A DNA stretch of 64,000 bases from Hyphomicrobium sp. MC1 (GCF_000253295.1 NC_015717.1:1364001-1428000); one strand, 5' to 3'. Positions 25,476-34,329 are shown, counted from the first letter of the stretch. Notes: a model not told the origin generated them from the letters alone. Translations and numbers: made by a program.

Positions 25476-27287
25476 CTACAGGACGGAGATGGAGAACTCG
25501 CGTTCGATGTCATCGAAAATGCGGTCGGCCGGTCCAGCGCCTAGAAGCTCGCGAAAATGTTCTTTGATCTCGGCGGTCGGTAAGCCGAGCTCGTGAAATC
25601 CAAGCATGTAGTTTCTTATCCGGTCTTCCCAGATGTTTCGGTAGGGCGTGCCCATGGGCCGCTGAAAGCGATGGAGCCATCTGAGAAAAGGCAGACAGAG
25701 CGTACGTCCTCCGCGTTGCCTGAATTTCTCGTGGATATAGCCTTCCTCACCTCCGAACCCACGGAACAGCGGATTGAAGCCGGGCCAAACAGTGCGTCGG
25801 CACGCGAATAAGCCGAGCCCTTGCATGGGAATGTCAAAAGGTGGCGCGTCCACATGGACGGCGCGCTCGTCCGTCCCCCAATAACCGTACATTCCTCCGC
25901 GCCAAGCAGGCTCGAAATGTGTCGCCAGTTTTGTTAAGTCATCATAGACGAGGGGGCCTTGGACGAGGTCGCGGGTGTCTGGATTGGTGTCGAAGTAGTC
26001 GAGGAGCTTGGCGATCGCGCCCGGCTCGAGGAATACATGACAGTCCATGCACATGACAAACTTGCCGGTTGCTTCTTCGAATACCGCATCCCTGATGGCG
26101 GTTCCGGCGCGCGTGTTCGAAGGGACGTAGCGATAGTTTGAAATATGCGTCTCGAGCAGCTTCAGAGATTCCGAGCAGGGGCCGTCCGGGTGATTGTCAA
26201 CGACCAGAAAGTCCGTCCGGTCGAGGATTTCCGGATGATACATCCGTAGAGCCTGCAGAGAAAAATAGACCCCGTCATAGTCGTCATAGGTCGCCATGCC
26301 GATCGTCAGCTTGCGCGGCTCCTTGCGCGGTGTCGGCGCTGGAATGGGGAAAGTCTTTTCCTTCTGGGCCGGTTCGGCGGCTGCGCCTTCGCGTCTTGGA
26401 AAAATAGACAGGAAGCGTCGCTTTTGATCGGCATTTTGATTGCCCTCGAGAAGCAGCCTGGCCAGCTCGTCGACTGTTCCGTCGAGCTGGCCAAATTCGC
26501 CGTAGCGCAGACCTATAGCCGGAGCTTTCCGTGCTAGTTGCGCGATGGCTCGGAATCCTCCGTCGGGGAGATTGCGGGCATTGAGATTGCATCCAACCAA
26601 GCGTGCCAGTGTTTCTGCTGAACTCAGGCTATGGATTTTAAGATCGGATCCCCGCTTGAACTCGGGGAAGATGATAAGCCCGCATTGACTTCTTTCCGTC
26701 GGCGATCTGGTCGCCGACTGAGGTCGCATCAGCGTGTGTTCACCGGCTGCGAACGTGATCTCGTTCCGAAAGTTCGGAAACTCCGCGACGCGTTCGGCCG
26801 CGCCGGGCTTGAGAACGAGTGCTCGCGGAAATCCCAATAACTTTGCGGTGTCGTCGGTTAAGAGGACGACTTCGTCTGTGAGGTAGTCGAAGCCACGTGC
26901 CGAAAACCAAGAAGTCAGGGACGATTTGCCGGCGCCGCTCTCACCGGCCAACAAAATCGCTTTATCGCCCCAGGCTACGGCACCGGCGTGAAGCGCGACC
27001 GCGCTTGCTAGGTCCGTCACGAGATCACGGACAACTGCTTCCATCACGAACGTGAGAAGATCGCCTTCGGTCAGGTCCGAAACGGTCTCCGCATTCCTGC
27101 TGCTCAGGGAAAAGAGCCCGTCGTCTTGCACAGAAACATCGATAGTACACGCGCGAGCTGATGGCTCGCCCGTGAGGTTATCTTTGAAGATCCATTTGAC
27201 GGTCGAAGAGATCGCAGGGACACAACGGACCCCGACGATCTGATCATGCAGCTTGACCCATAAGGTCTTTGAAGCAACGGCATCCAT
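25476..27287 (-). CDS. HPr-kinase-like domain fused to a GT2 glycosyltransferase
   Basis: 603 residues. The first 290 match HPr-kinase-like P-loop kinases of peptide-modification loci: ALHAGAVAWGDKAILLAG, Walker A GESGAGKS (115-122), then YLTDEVVLL and a later GFPRALVLKP. Residues about 327-600 form a GT2 domain: LTIGMATYDDYDGVYFSLQ, VVDNHPDG (363-369), a D415-C-H metal/nucleotide site in VMCMDCHVFLEPG, and FGGEEGYIHEKFRQRGGR. The linker (about 295-325) is Pro/Lys-rich. ATG 27287. Convergent with pqqD-like gene (26 bp gap); 54 bp downstream of the peptide gene on the same strand, so these two probably form an operon. Kinase-like enzymes in lasso-peptide loci phosphorylate the precursor; here a sugar-transfer domain is attached. 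Confidence 0.85.
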   Translation of the reverse strand: MDAVASKTLWVKLHDQIVGVRCVPAISSTVKWIFKDNLTGEPSARACTIDVSVQDDGLFSLSSRNAETVSDLTEGDLLTFVMEAVVRDLVTDLASAVALHAGAVAWGDKAILLAGESGAGKSSLTSWFSARGFDYLTDEVVLLTDDTAKLLGFPRALVLKPGAAERVAEFPNFRNEITFAAGEHTLMRPQSATRSPTERSQCGLIIFPEFKRGSDLKIHSLSSAETLARLVGCNLNARNLPDGGFRAIAQLARKAPAIGLRYGEFGQLDGTVDELARLLLEGNQNADQKRRFLSIFPRREGAAAEPAQKEKTFPIPAPTPRKEPRKLTIGMATYDDYDGVYFSLQALRMYHPEILDRTDFLVVDNHPDGPCSESLKLLETHISNYRYVPSNTRAGTAIRDAVFEEATGKFVMCMDCHVFLEPGAIAKLLDYFDTNPDTRDLVQGPLVYDDLTKLATHFEPAWRGGMYGYWGTDERAVHVDAPPFDIPMQGLGLFACRRTVWPGFNPLFRGFGGEEGYIHEKFRQRGGRTLCLPFLRWLHRFQRPMGTPYRNIWEDRIRNYMLGFHELGLPTAEIKEHFRELLGAGPADRIFDDIEREFSISVL

Positions 27288-27341
27288 AACCGCACCGCAG
27301 AACTAAAACTCATGGCATTTTGTTCAGAGGGCCCAGCCGCG

Positions 27342-27578
27342 TTACGGTATCGGCGCCGCTGTCGTCGTAGTAGTCACTGTCGTTGTTGGAGTGGGTGTGG
27401 TTGTTGGAGCGGCTGTCGTCGTCGCAGGTGCAGACGCCGCTGCGTGGGCCGGGACGATCACGCTGTTGACCAGCGGTTTGGTCCATTTCGAGGGCATCAT
27501 GATGGTCGCGAGAACGCCACCAATGAGCACTGTTCGCATAACCTGTCGTCGATCAAATTTCTTGTCTTCGCTGTCCAT
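27342..27578 (-). CDS. Putative modified-peptide precursor with Thr/Pro-rich tail
   Basis: A 78-residue peptide. Residues 1-30 are a charged start, a twin Arg (R10-R11) and a hydrophobic run (VLIGGVLATIMM). Residues 31-46 are KWTKPLVNSVIVPAHA, a motif I associate from memory with small proteins beside PqqD genes. Residues 49-78 are low-complexity Ala/Pro/Thr with 15 Thr between 53 and 73, like mucin-type O-glycosylation sequence. ATG 27578 has GGGG six bases upstream; an ATG 14 codons earlier is an alternative. Could be a Tat/Sec-exported peptide cut at AHA. Lies directly before the HPr-kinase/GT2 gene. An AT-rich promoter region precedes it. Confidence 0.68.
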   Translation of the reverse strand: MDSEDKKFDRRQVMRTVLIGGVLATIMMPSKWTKPLVNSVIVPAHAAASAPATTTAAPTTTPTPTTTVTTTTTAAPIP

Positions 27579-27977
27579 AATGGCCCCGCGTTTTTGCCCA
27601 AAAAATTTCGACAAATGCATTACGAATTTGTAAATTATAGCCGATTCCGAATGTATAAATGTTGCGTAAAATCTACTTTCCACATTTTTTGAATCGACCT
27701 GCTGTCAGAAACAAAGGGGCTATGGCCTAAGAGCGAGGGCTTATATCGGCGGACCCACGTAAATGCTGCGTTGGCGACTGCCCGCAGACGTCGGCTCCCC
27801 AGAGCATAGCGGCACAGCGGAAATAAGTCGTCCGGGTTCGGATTTTGCTTCGGCAGCGGCTTTGGTGCTCTGGGCTTTGTAAACGTGCGGCACCCGTGAT
27901 CACTCTTGACGCCCGCTGACTTCTCTTGACGATATCGAAGTGCAAAACCCAATTGAATTCGTTCGAAATTACGTTGT
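27579..27977. other. AT-rich promoter region and gene-free right part of island
   Basis: About 27590-27690 is strikingly AT-rich compared with its surroundings and would hold the promoter for the minus-strand peptide gene. The rest to 27977 contains no frame I can support on either strand. Confidence 0.5.
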
Positions 27978-28022
27978 CTCTTAATCAGCGGGTCGAAGGT
28001 TCGAGTGCTTCATCGCCCACCA
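27978..28022 (+). repeat. Duplicated tRNA-Lys 3' half (island attachment site)
   Basis: 45 bases matching 22573-22617 of tRNA-Lys(CTT), from the anticodon loop to the CCA, with two mismatches (C to G in the T stem, A to G in the acceptor). This is the expected trace of integration by a tyrosine recombinase into the tRNA 3' end. Together with the intact tRNA it delimits a 5.4-kb insert. Confidence 0.93.
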
Positions 28023-28055
28023 TTTGATTCAACCGCTTAGCCCAAATGCTGCCTT

Positions 28056-28410
28056 TCATTCCGACTCTGTAGTCAACGTTCCATTCCGACTCTTGTCCGC
28101 CGATTGTTCTCGATTTCGGTTGCTTCCGATCCACGCACGGCGGCCTCTTGCAGGGGCGATGCGCTGGGTCTCGGTCCGCTTCACGTAGAGCCTGACTGCT
28201 TCCGGAGTTTTGCGCCCGGAAAGCGCCATTACACCTTGTTCGGTGAGTTCGGCATTCGCGAGTTCCGTGAGACCGCAAGCAAATCAATGGGACCGCGGCG
28301 AGATGTAGTTCGCCTGCTGTGACGAGCGCCTTGTGGAGTGCATCGGCTTCTTCGCGTGACGCCGGTCGCGTAGCTTGAGCATAGCTCTTGCCGAGGGATT
28401 GGCGATGAAT
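28056..28410 (-). pseudogene. Tyrosine recombinase (integrase) remnant
   Basis: Read on the minus strand, 28410-28290 encodes YAQATRPASREEADALHKAL-like integrase text. After a frame break, 28274-28056 encodes ELTEQGVMALSGRKTPEAV, RLYVKRTETQRIAPARGRR and a short tail to TGA. The second part resembles the C-terminus of tyrosine recombinases around the catalytic tyrosine (GHKT...Y). The middle, which would hold the catalytic Arg-His-Arg box, is deleted. It sits beside the tRNA-Lys copy, as an island integrase would. Recognised by pattern only. Confidence 0.6.
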
Positions 28411-28511
28411 TGGGCACCCCTGCTTTTAGATCACGAGTGGCAGGGGCCCAATTCTTCCTTGGCGCGGTTACCGGGCGACGATTTTGACCCTAAGCGGACG
28501 TCGCCTATCGC

Positions 28512-31500
28512 TCACCTGAGATATGCAGTGTCTGTAACTCCAACTCCAATCTGCGCATGGTTCTGCGCTTTTGTGGGCAGTCGCCAACCTTTCACCAATC
28601 CATAGATCGCCGGTATCACGATCAACGTCAGTAACGTGGATGAGACCATACCGCCGATCATTGGCACGGCGATACGCTGCATGACCTCAGAACCTGTGCC
28701 GGTGCTCCACATGATGGGCAGCAATCCAGCCATGATAGCAACAACCGTCATCATCTTCGGTCGGACGCGTTCAACTGCGCCGACCATGATGGCACGGTAG
28801 AGGTCTTCACGCGTGAATTGCCGTCCTTGAAGCAGACATTCCGCCTGGACTTCGCGCTTGGCGTTATCGAGATAAATCAGCATCACGACGCCGGTCTCGG
28901 CCGCAACGCCGGCAAGAGCGATGAAGCCAACGGCAACTGCTACCGACAGATTGAAGCCCAGCCACCATATCAGCCAGAAGCCGCCGGCGAGTGCGAATGG
29001 CAGAGACAGCATGACGATGAGCGTTTCAGTCAGTCGCTGAAAGTTCAGGTAAAGAAGTAAGAAGATGATCATCAGCGTTACCGGCACGACCATCTGCAAG
29101 CGTGCCTCGGCGCGCTCCAGGTATTCGAACTGTCCCGACCACACAAGATAGGTGCCGGGCGGCATCTTCACCTGTGCGTCCACCGCCTTCTTGGCATCGG
29201 CGATGTAGCCGCCGAGGTCACGGTCGCGGATGTCGACGTAAACGTAGGTTGCGAGCTTGGCGTTCTCGGTGCGGATCGTGGTGGGGCCGCGGGTAAGTTT
29301 AATATCGGCGACTTCCCCTATCGGAACCGTACCATTGCCGCCGGGCAACGAGACCACGACATCCTTCGCGATCGCCTGCGGATCGGAGCGCAGATCGCGT
29401 GGGTAGCGGATCGCAACCGTATAGCGCTCGCGGCCTTCGACAGTTGTCGTTATTGGCTCGGCGCCAAGCGCCATCGCCACGACATTTTGCACGTCGGCGA
29501 CCATCAAACCATAACGGGCTAGCCGCTCTCGGTTCGGAATGATCTCCAGGTAATAGCCGCCCAACGTGCGCTCGGCATAGGCGCTTGAAGTGCCTGGTAC
29601 AGACTTAACAGCCGCTTCGACCTGTCTTGCGACGTTGTCGATTTCGTCGAGATTATTGCCGATCACCTTAATCCCGACCGGCGTGCGAATGCCGGTCGAG
29701 AGCATATCGATCCGCGCCTTGATCGGCATCGTCCAGGCATTGGACACGCCGGGAAACTGCAGTGCTTTGTCCATTTCAGAGATGAGACTGTCCGTCGTGA
29801 CACCCGGTCGCCATTCTTCCTTTGGCTTGAGATTGATGATGGTCTCGAACATCTCCGTCGGTGCGGGATCGGTGGCCGTTTGCGCGCGGCCCGCCTTGCC
29901 ATAAACAGACGCCACTTCTGGAAAGGACTTGATGATACGATCCTGCGTCTGCAACAAATCAGCCGACTTCGTGATCGAGAGACCCGGTAATGTCGTCGGC
30001 ATGTAGAGCAGCGTTCCTTCATTGAGATTCGGCATGAATTCGGTGCCGACCCTGCTCAGCGGCCATATCGAGATCGCGAGAAGGATTGCCGCCAGCGCAA
30101 TGGTCAGCGTCTTCGCCTTCAGAACACCCTTGATGATGGGACGATAGACCGCGATCAGTGCGCGGTTGATGGGGTTCTTTTCTTCGGGAATGATCCGGCC
30201 GCGTACGAAGATGACCATCAACGCCGGCACCAACGTCACCGACAGAAGTGCAGCAGATGCCATTGCAAAAGTTTTGGTGAAGGCTAGCGGCCCGAACATC
30301 CGCCCTTCCTGTGCTTCAAGCGTGAAGATCGGAAGGAATGAGACTGTGATGATTAGCAGCGAGAAGAACAAGGCCGGTCCCACCTCGGCAGCGGCCTCGG
30401 TGAGGATTTGAATTCTCGGCTTGTCCTTTGGCGCTCGTTCCAAATGCTTGTGGGCATTCTCGATCATGACGATAGCTGCATCGATCATTGCGCCGATGGC
30501 AATAGCGATACCGCCAAGACTCATGATGTTGGAGCCTATGCCGAGTACCCGCATCGCAACAAACGCCATCAGGATGCCGACCGGCAACATCAGAATGGCG
30601 ACTAGCGCACTTCGAAAATGCAGCAGGAACACGATGCATACGGCAGCAACGACGAGACTTTCTTCGAAAAGCGTATGTTTGAGCGTTTCGATGGCCCGGT
30701 GGATCAGCTCGGAACGGTCGTAGACCGGCACAACTTTCGTTCCCGCCGGTAGCGAAGGCGCGATCTCCTTCAGTCGCTCTTTGATATTGTCGATAACGGT
30801 GAGCGCATTGGCACCATAGCGTTGCAAGGCGATTCCGCTTGCCACCTCGCCGTTGCCGTTAAGTTCGGCAATGCCGCGGCGTTCGTCACCGGTTGTTTCG
30901 ACGTGCGCGACGTCCTTCAAGAGAACAGGCGTACCGCCGTCAGACTTGACGACGATGTTCTGAAGGTCTTTGACGCCTTTGAGATAACCGCGCCCGCGCA
31001 CCATGAACTCGTGCTCGGCCAACTCCAGTGTCCGTCCGCCGACATCCATGTTGTTGTCTCGAATGGCATCGCGGACTTTGTCTAAAGGAATATTGAAGCT
31101 TCGGAGCCGGCTTGGATCGACGACAACGCTATACTGTTTAACGAAGCCACCGACACTTGCGACCTCGGCGACTCCTTCAGCCTTCGACAATCCGTAGCGA
31201 ACTTCCCAATCCTGCATCGAGCGCAAATCTGCGAGCGACTTATTCTTGGATTGCAAGGCATACTGATAGACCCAGCCGACCCCGGTAGCATCCGGCCCGA
31301 GCGTCGGAGTGACGCCGCTCGGCAGACTCTTTGCTGCGGTATTCAGGTATTCAAGGACACGCGAACGCGCCCAATAGATGTCGGTACCGTCTTCGAAAAT
31401 GACGTAGACGAACGAGACGCCGAAGAAGGAAAATCCTCGCACCACTTTGGAACGGGGAACTGTCAGCATTGCGGTCGTCAGAGGGTAGGTGACCTGATCC

Positions 31501-31685
31501 TCGACTACTTGCGGCGCTTGACCCGGGAACTCGGTATAGACGATGACTTGCGTATCGGAGAGGTCGGGGATGGCGTCGAGCGGAAGTGTCTTTACCGCCC
31601 AGATCCCTGCCACCACGGCAAATGCGGCTGCGATGAACACCAGCATAAGATTCTTCGCCGACCAGGCGATGAGGCGCGCGATCAT
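28512..31685 (-). CDS. cusA: CusA-type copper/silver RND efflux pump
   Basis: 1057-residue heavy-metal-efflux RND permease in the inner membrane; moves Cu(I)/Ag(I) to CusB and an outer-membrane channel using protons. Twelve hydrophobic segments and two large periplasmic loops. Family motifs: PDLSDTQVIVYTEFPG near the start, the helix-4 charged segment GAMIDAAIVMIENAHKHLE, and the methionine-bearing EFMPNLNEGTLLYMP and TMPIKARIDMLSTGIRTP segments, which match the CusA copper-binding Met positions rather than CzcA. Start ATG 31685 overlaps the cusB stop. No cusC outer-membrane gene is present in this operon, so another channel must be shared. Confidence 0.95.
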   Translation of the reverse strand: MIARLIAWSAKNLMLVFIAAAFAVVAGIWAVKTLPLDAIPDLSDTQVIVYTEFPGQAPQVVEDQVTYPLTTAMLTVPRSKVVRGFSFFGVSFVYVIFEDGTDIYWARSRVLEYLNTAAKSLPSGVTPTLGPDATGVGWVYQYALQSKNKSLADLRSMQDWEVRYGLSKAEGVAEVASVGGFVKQYSVVVDPSRLRSFNIPLDKVRDAIRDNNMDVGGRTLELAEHEFMVRGRGYLKGVKDLQNIVVKSDGGTPVLLKDVAHVETTGDERRGIAELNGNGEVASGIALQRYGANALTVIDNIKERLKEIAPSLPAGTKVVPVYDRSELIHRAIETLKHTLFEESLVVAAVCIVFLLHFRSALVAILMLPVGILMAFVAMRVLGIGSNIMSLGGIAIAIGAMIDAAIVMIENAHKHLERAPKDKPRIQILTEAAAEVGPALFFSLLIITVSFLPIFTLEAQEGRMFGPLAFTKTFAMASAALLSVTLVPALMVIFVRGRIIPEEKNPINRALIAVYRPIIKGVLKAKTLTIALAAILLAISIWPLSRVGTEFMPNLNEGTLLYMPTTLPGLSITKSADLLQTQDRIIKSFPEVASVYGKAGRAQTATDPAPTEMFETIINLKPKEEWRPGVTTDSLISEMDKALQFPGVSNAWTMPIKARIDMLSTGIRTPVGIKVIGNNLDEIDNVARQVEAAVKSVPGTSSAYAERTLGGYYLEIIPNRERLARYGLMVADVQNVVAMALGAEPITTTVEGRERYTVAIRYPRDLRSDPQAIAKDVVVSLPGGNGTVPIGEVADIKLTRGPTTIRTENAKLATYVYVDIRDRDLGGYIADAKKAVDAQVKMPPGTYLVWSGQFEYLERAEARLQMVVPVTLMIIFLLLYLNFQRLTETLIVMLSLPFALAGGFWLIWWLGFNLSVAVAVGFIALAGVAAETGVVMLIYLDNAKREVQAECLLQGRQFTREDLYRAIMVGAVERVRPKMMTVVAIMAGLLPIMWSTGTGSEVMQRIAVPMIGGMVSSTLLTLIVIPAIYGLVKGWRLPTKAQNHAQIGVGVTDTAYLR

Positions 31686-33133
31686 TGGCTGGCCTCCGTC
31701 GTTTGGTGCGTTTCGAAGCCCTTCAATGCCGATTGCAAATTACTTTCGGCGTCGATGAGGAAGTTGCCGTTGGAGACGACACGATCCCCTTCCACAACGC
31801 CGCTCATGACCTCGATATAGCCGTCGCCGCGCCGACCGAGCTTCACTTCTCGGGGCTCATAGCGACCGTTACCGAGATCAACGAGAACGACCTGTCGATT
31901 TCCGCTGTCGATCACTGCACTCGACGGCACGGTTAGCGTGGTAGCATTACCGGTGGAGATATCGACGTCGCCGTACATGTCCGGAAGCAGTGCCAGGTCC
32001 GAGTTTGGCAGTTCGATCCGCACTGGAATTGTACGCGTCTCCTTGTTCAATTGCGGATAGATGACTGTGACTTTGCCTTTGAATGTGCGGCCTGGACGCG
32101 CGCGCGCCGTGACCGTCACGGGTTCTCCTGGCTTCACGCCGTTTATGTCGCCTTCGGCAACATCAGCCATCATCCACACGACCGAAACATCGGCGATCCG
32201 GAAGCCAACATCGCCGGCTTTGAAGCCTTGTCCATCGCTCCAGTTCCGTTCGAGGACATATCCGTCAATGGGGGAGCGATACGTGAATGTGTCTGGCACG
32301 CTCCGCTCACGCTTCACCTCGTCCATGAATTCTTCCGGCACGCCGAGATTCTGCAGTCGACGTGTGGCTCCGACGACGCCGGCAGGTCCTTTGAGTCCTG
32401 GGAGCTCGGATGCTTCGTCAATTTTCGTCCAAGTCTGCTCGATCAACAGGCGCGCGGCTTGGTTCAAGACTTCTTGGCCGAACACCTTAGCCAACGCGTC
32501 ACCTTTCATGACATGTGTGCCTGTCGTTACCGGTCCAACCGACACGACGTACCCGTCGAACCGCGGCGCCAACACGGCAATGCGTTGCTCATCAAGCTGC
32601 ACCACACCAGGTGCCTGGATGGTTCTGACCAGCGGTCGTCTCGTTACCGCGACGGTCTCAACGCCCGTACGTTGAATTTTGCCGGCTGAAACCTTGATGG
32701 AGCCGTCGTCGCTATCCTCGCCTTCGTAGACGGGAATGTAGTCCATCCCCATCGAATCCTTTTTCGGCACGGGCGATGTGTCTGGCAGGCCCATGGGGTT
32801 GCGGTAGAATTTGATTTTCCTGGTGCCGCCGCTGTCGACAGGTTTCGTTTCCGGCTTTGCTGTCGGTGAAGACGATGTCCCGTCTTCACCGACATGAACA
32901 GCAATGTAAGGCCTGCCGTCATCGGTCGTTTTGGGTGTCGGCGAATAGAGCGGCTTGCCGTCGGGATCGCGGTAATAAATGACAGGCCGCGATTCCTCGG
33001 CGCGCGCTTCGGTAATGACCGCTGCGGGAGTCAGCGGAAGTTTGAGCAGGTTTGTTTGACCCGCCCAAATACCAGCTCCCGTCGCAGCCGCTAGCGCTGC
33101 GACGGGAGCCGTTCCCCTTATCAAGGCGTTCAT
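31682..33133 (-). CDS. cusB: CusB-type periplasmic adaptor with metal-binding domains
   Basis: 483-residue membrane-fusion protein. N-terminal anchor or signal (about 8-30), then two tandem heavy-metal-binding repeats: residues about 52-84 (YYRDPDGKPLYSP...YIAVH) and 107-140 (FYRNPMGLPDTSPVP, MGMDYIPVYEGED). Only the second keeps the methionine-rich metal form; the first has lost them. Barrel-sandwich and beta-barrel domains follow (VVQLDEQRIAVLAPRFDGYV; YRSPIDGYVLERNWSDGQ). ATG 33133 gives the expected start and overlaps the stop of the upstream gene (ATGA); the frame continues upstream only as shadow. Operon order: FixH-like gene, cusB, cusA. Confidence 0.93.
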   Translation of the reverse strand: MNALIRGTAPVAALAAATGAGIWAGQTNLLKLPLTPAAVITEARAEESRPVIYYRDPDGKPLYSPTPKTTDDGRPYIAVHVGEDGTSSSPTAKPETKPVDSGGTRKIKFYRNPMGLPDTSPVPKKDSMGMDYIPVYEGEDSDDGSIKVSAGKIQRTGVETVAVTRRPLVRTIQAPGVVQLDEQRIAVLAPRFDGYVVSVGPVTTGTHVMKGDALAKVFGQEVLNQAARLLIEQTWTKIDEASELPGLKGPAGVVGATRRLQNLGVPEEFMDEVKRERSVPDTFTYRSPIDGYVLERNWSDGQGFKAGDVGFRIADVSVVWMMADVAEGDINGVKPGEPVTVTARARPGRTFKGKVTVIYPQLNKETRTIPVRIELPNSDLALLPDMYGDVDISTGNATTLTVPSSAVIDSGNRQVVLVDLGNGRYEPREVKLGRRGDGYIEVMSGVVEGDRVVSNGNFLIDAESNLQSALKGFETHQTTEASQ

Positions 33134-33525
33134 TGGACGGCCTTGACGACGAGCTTGTTTTCGACTGTGCCAGTCTCGCCTTGCACCTTCGCGCCAAGTG
33201 AGAGCGCCCATTGGCCGGCCATGCCGAGATCGGTCTTGAACTTGTAGACACCGGGTTCCGTCGACGAAACCGCCTCGATTGGCGCGGTCATCGCTTCCAT
33301 ACCGTCAGGACCCATATCGATACGCTTGGCAAAGATCACAGCGTCAGCGACTGCGCGGCCGGACGGCTTGTGCACGAGCTTCACCGAAATGACGGCAGCG
33401 CCCTGCTTCACTTCCTTGTCCAGGAGCTGGAATTCGTAGTCCTTAGTGTCGGCAAGGGCCGAAGCGGCCATGCCCATGAGAAGCGCGACGCCGAGGGCAG
33501 CCGCACGCAATGAACGACGTTGCAT
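33130..33525 (-). CDS. FixH/YtkA-like small periplasmic protein
   Basis: 131 residues with a signal peptide (to about 25, ASALADTK) and an immunoglobulin-like beta domain: DYEFQLLDKEVKQGAAVISV, VIFAKRIDMGPDGMEAM and GVYKFKTDLGMAGQWALSL. This is the FixH/YtkA pattern found upstream of cusBA genes, thought to bind or buffer copper in the periplasm through Met residues (MGPDGMEAM). Overlaps cusB by four bases. About 100 bp separate it from the Cys-rich gene upstream. Confidence 0.85.
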   Translation of the reverse strand: MQRRSLRAAALGVALLMGMAASALADTKDYEFQLLDKEVKQGAAVISVKLVHKPSGRAVADAVIFAKRIDMGPDGMEAMTAPIEAVSSTEPGVYKFKTDLGMAGQWALSLGAKVQGETGTVENKLVVKAVQ

Positions 33526-33631
33526 ATTGGTTGTCTCCGATTGTCATTGAGCCCGCACAGGCCGTCATGGCCATGCGTATGAGGGGCACGGCGACGAGCC
33601 GCGACCGCACAATCACGCTGACTGCGTGGGC

Positions 33632-34009
33632 TCAGACGCTCGGAGGTCGAAGTAAGGGCGGGATTTGAGAACCAGCGGTGACCGGCGTAGGCGCAGGCGC
33701 CACTCCGCGGCTGACAACATCACGATGAAAATGGGCATCAGAAATCGGTGCCGACAACGGCTGAAAACATTTAACGAGGCAGTTCGCCATCTCGGGGCAG
33801 AACTTCTGCGGGCAATGAGGGCAGGACTTGCCGGTTTTGTGGCAAGGCATCGCGTCAGATTGACCGGACATCGTCGTGTCGGCAGAGGCTGTCGCACCGC
33901 TTGAGATGGCGAAGGCATAGGTCGCCGTAAGCGGCATGGCAATGAGAGCGCTCAGTATGGCAAGCATACCGAGAATCCCAAACCAGCGCTGAAACAGACG
34001 CATCCTCAT
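33632..34009 (-). CDS. Cys/His-rich exported protein of the copper locus
   Basis: 125 residues: signal segment (about 8-32) then a cluster of cysteines in MPCHKTGKSCPHCPQKFCPE and MANCLVKCFQPL, like DUF2946-type small proteins that accompany copper genes. The C-terminus ends PPLLRPPSV. The metal-binding potential of CHxxxxxCxxCxxxxC suggests copper sensing or sequestration in the periplasm. ATG 34009 or 34003 both suit; an upstream start at 34045 is in the shadow. Distance to the FixH-like gene is 106 bp. Confidence 0.75.
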   Translation of the reverse strand: MRMRLFQRWFGILGMLAILSALIAMPLTATYAFAISSGATASADTTMSGQSDAMPCHKTGKSCPHCPQKFCPEMANCLVKCFQPLSAPISDAHFHRDVVSRGVAPAPTPVTAGSQIPPLLRPPSV

Positions 34010-34063
34010 GGGGTGCAGAGTGCCATACCTCGTCGTGCGCCGCAATAAGGGGAGTGAGGCCGT

Positions 34064-34204
34064 TCAGTGGCTTTTGCTGACGCAATGCTTATGCTGCGAC
34101 AGCACGTCGATGATGCGGCATTCCGCGATGCGGCCCTTCGCACAGCTACGGATCATCGTCTCCAGCTCGTTCTTCAAGGCCTGCGCCGAGTTACGGCACG
34201 CTCA
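34064..34204 (-). pseudogene. C-terminal fragment of a MerR-family metal regulator
   Basis: Minus-strand codons read RNSAQALKNELETMIRSC, AKGRIAECRIIDVLSQHKHC and a short tail, ending TGA at 34064-34066. This matches the dimerisation helix and C-terminal cysteine region of heavy-metal MerR regulators (C...K/G..AxCRxIxxLxxHxxC). An in-frame stop lies just upstream and no DNA-binding domain is present. It probably once regulated the cus operon. Confidence 0.6.
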
Positions 34205-34329
34205 TCATAAAGCCGCCATTTGCCCTCGGGCCTTGGCGCCTCCGGCATCCGGCACTTTTAAAGCCTGTTGCCGCAATGAACCGACCGCTGGAAATATCCT
34301 TGGGAGCGCACCTCGATTACATTTTTGCA

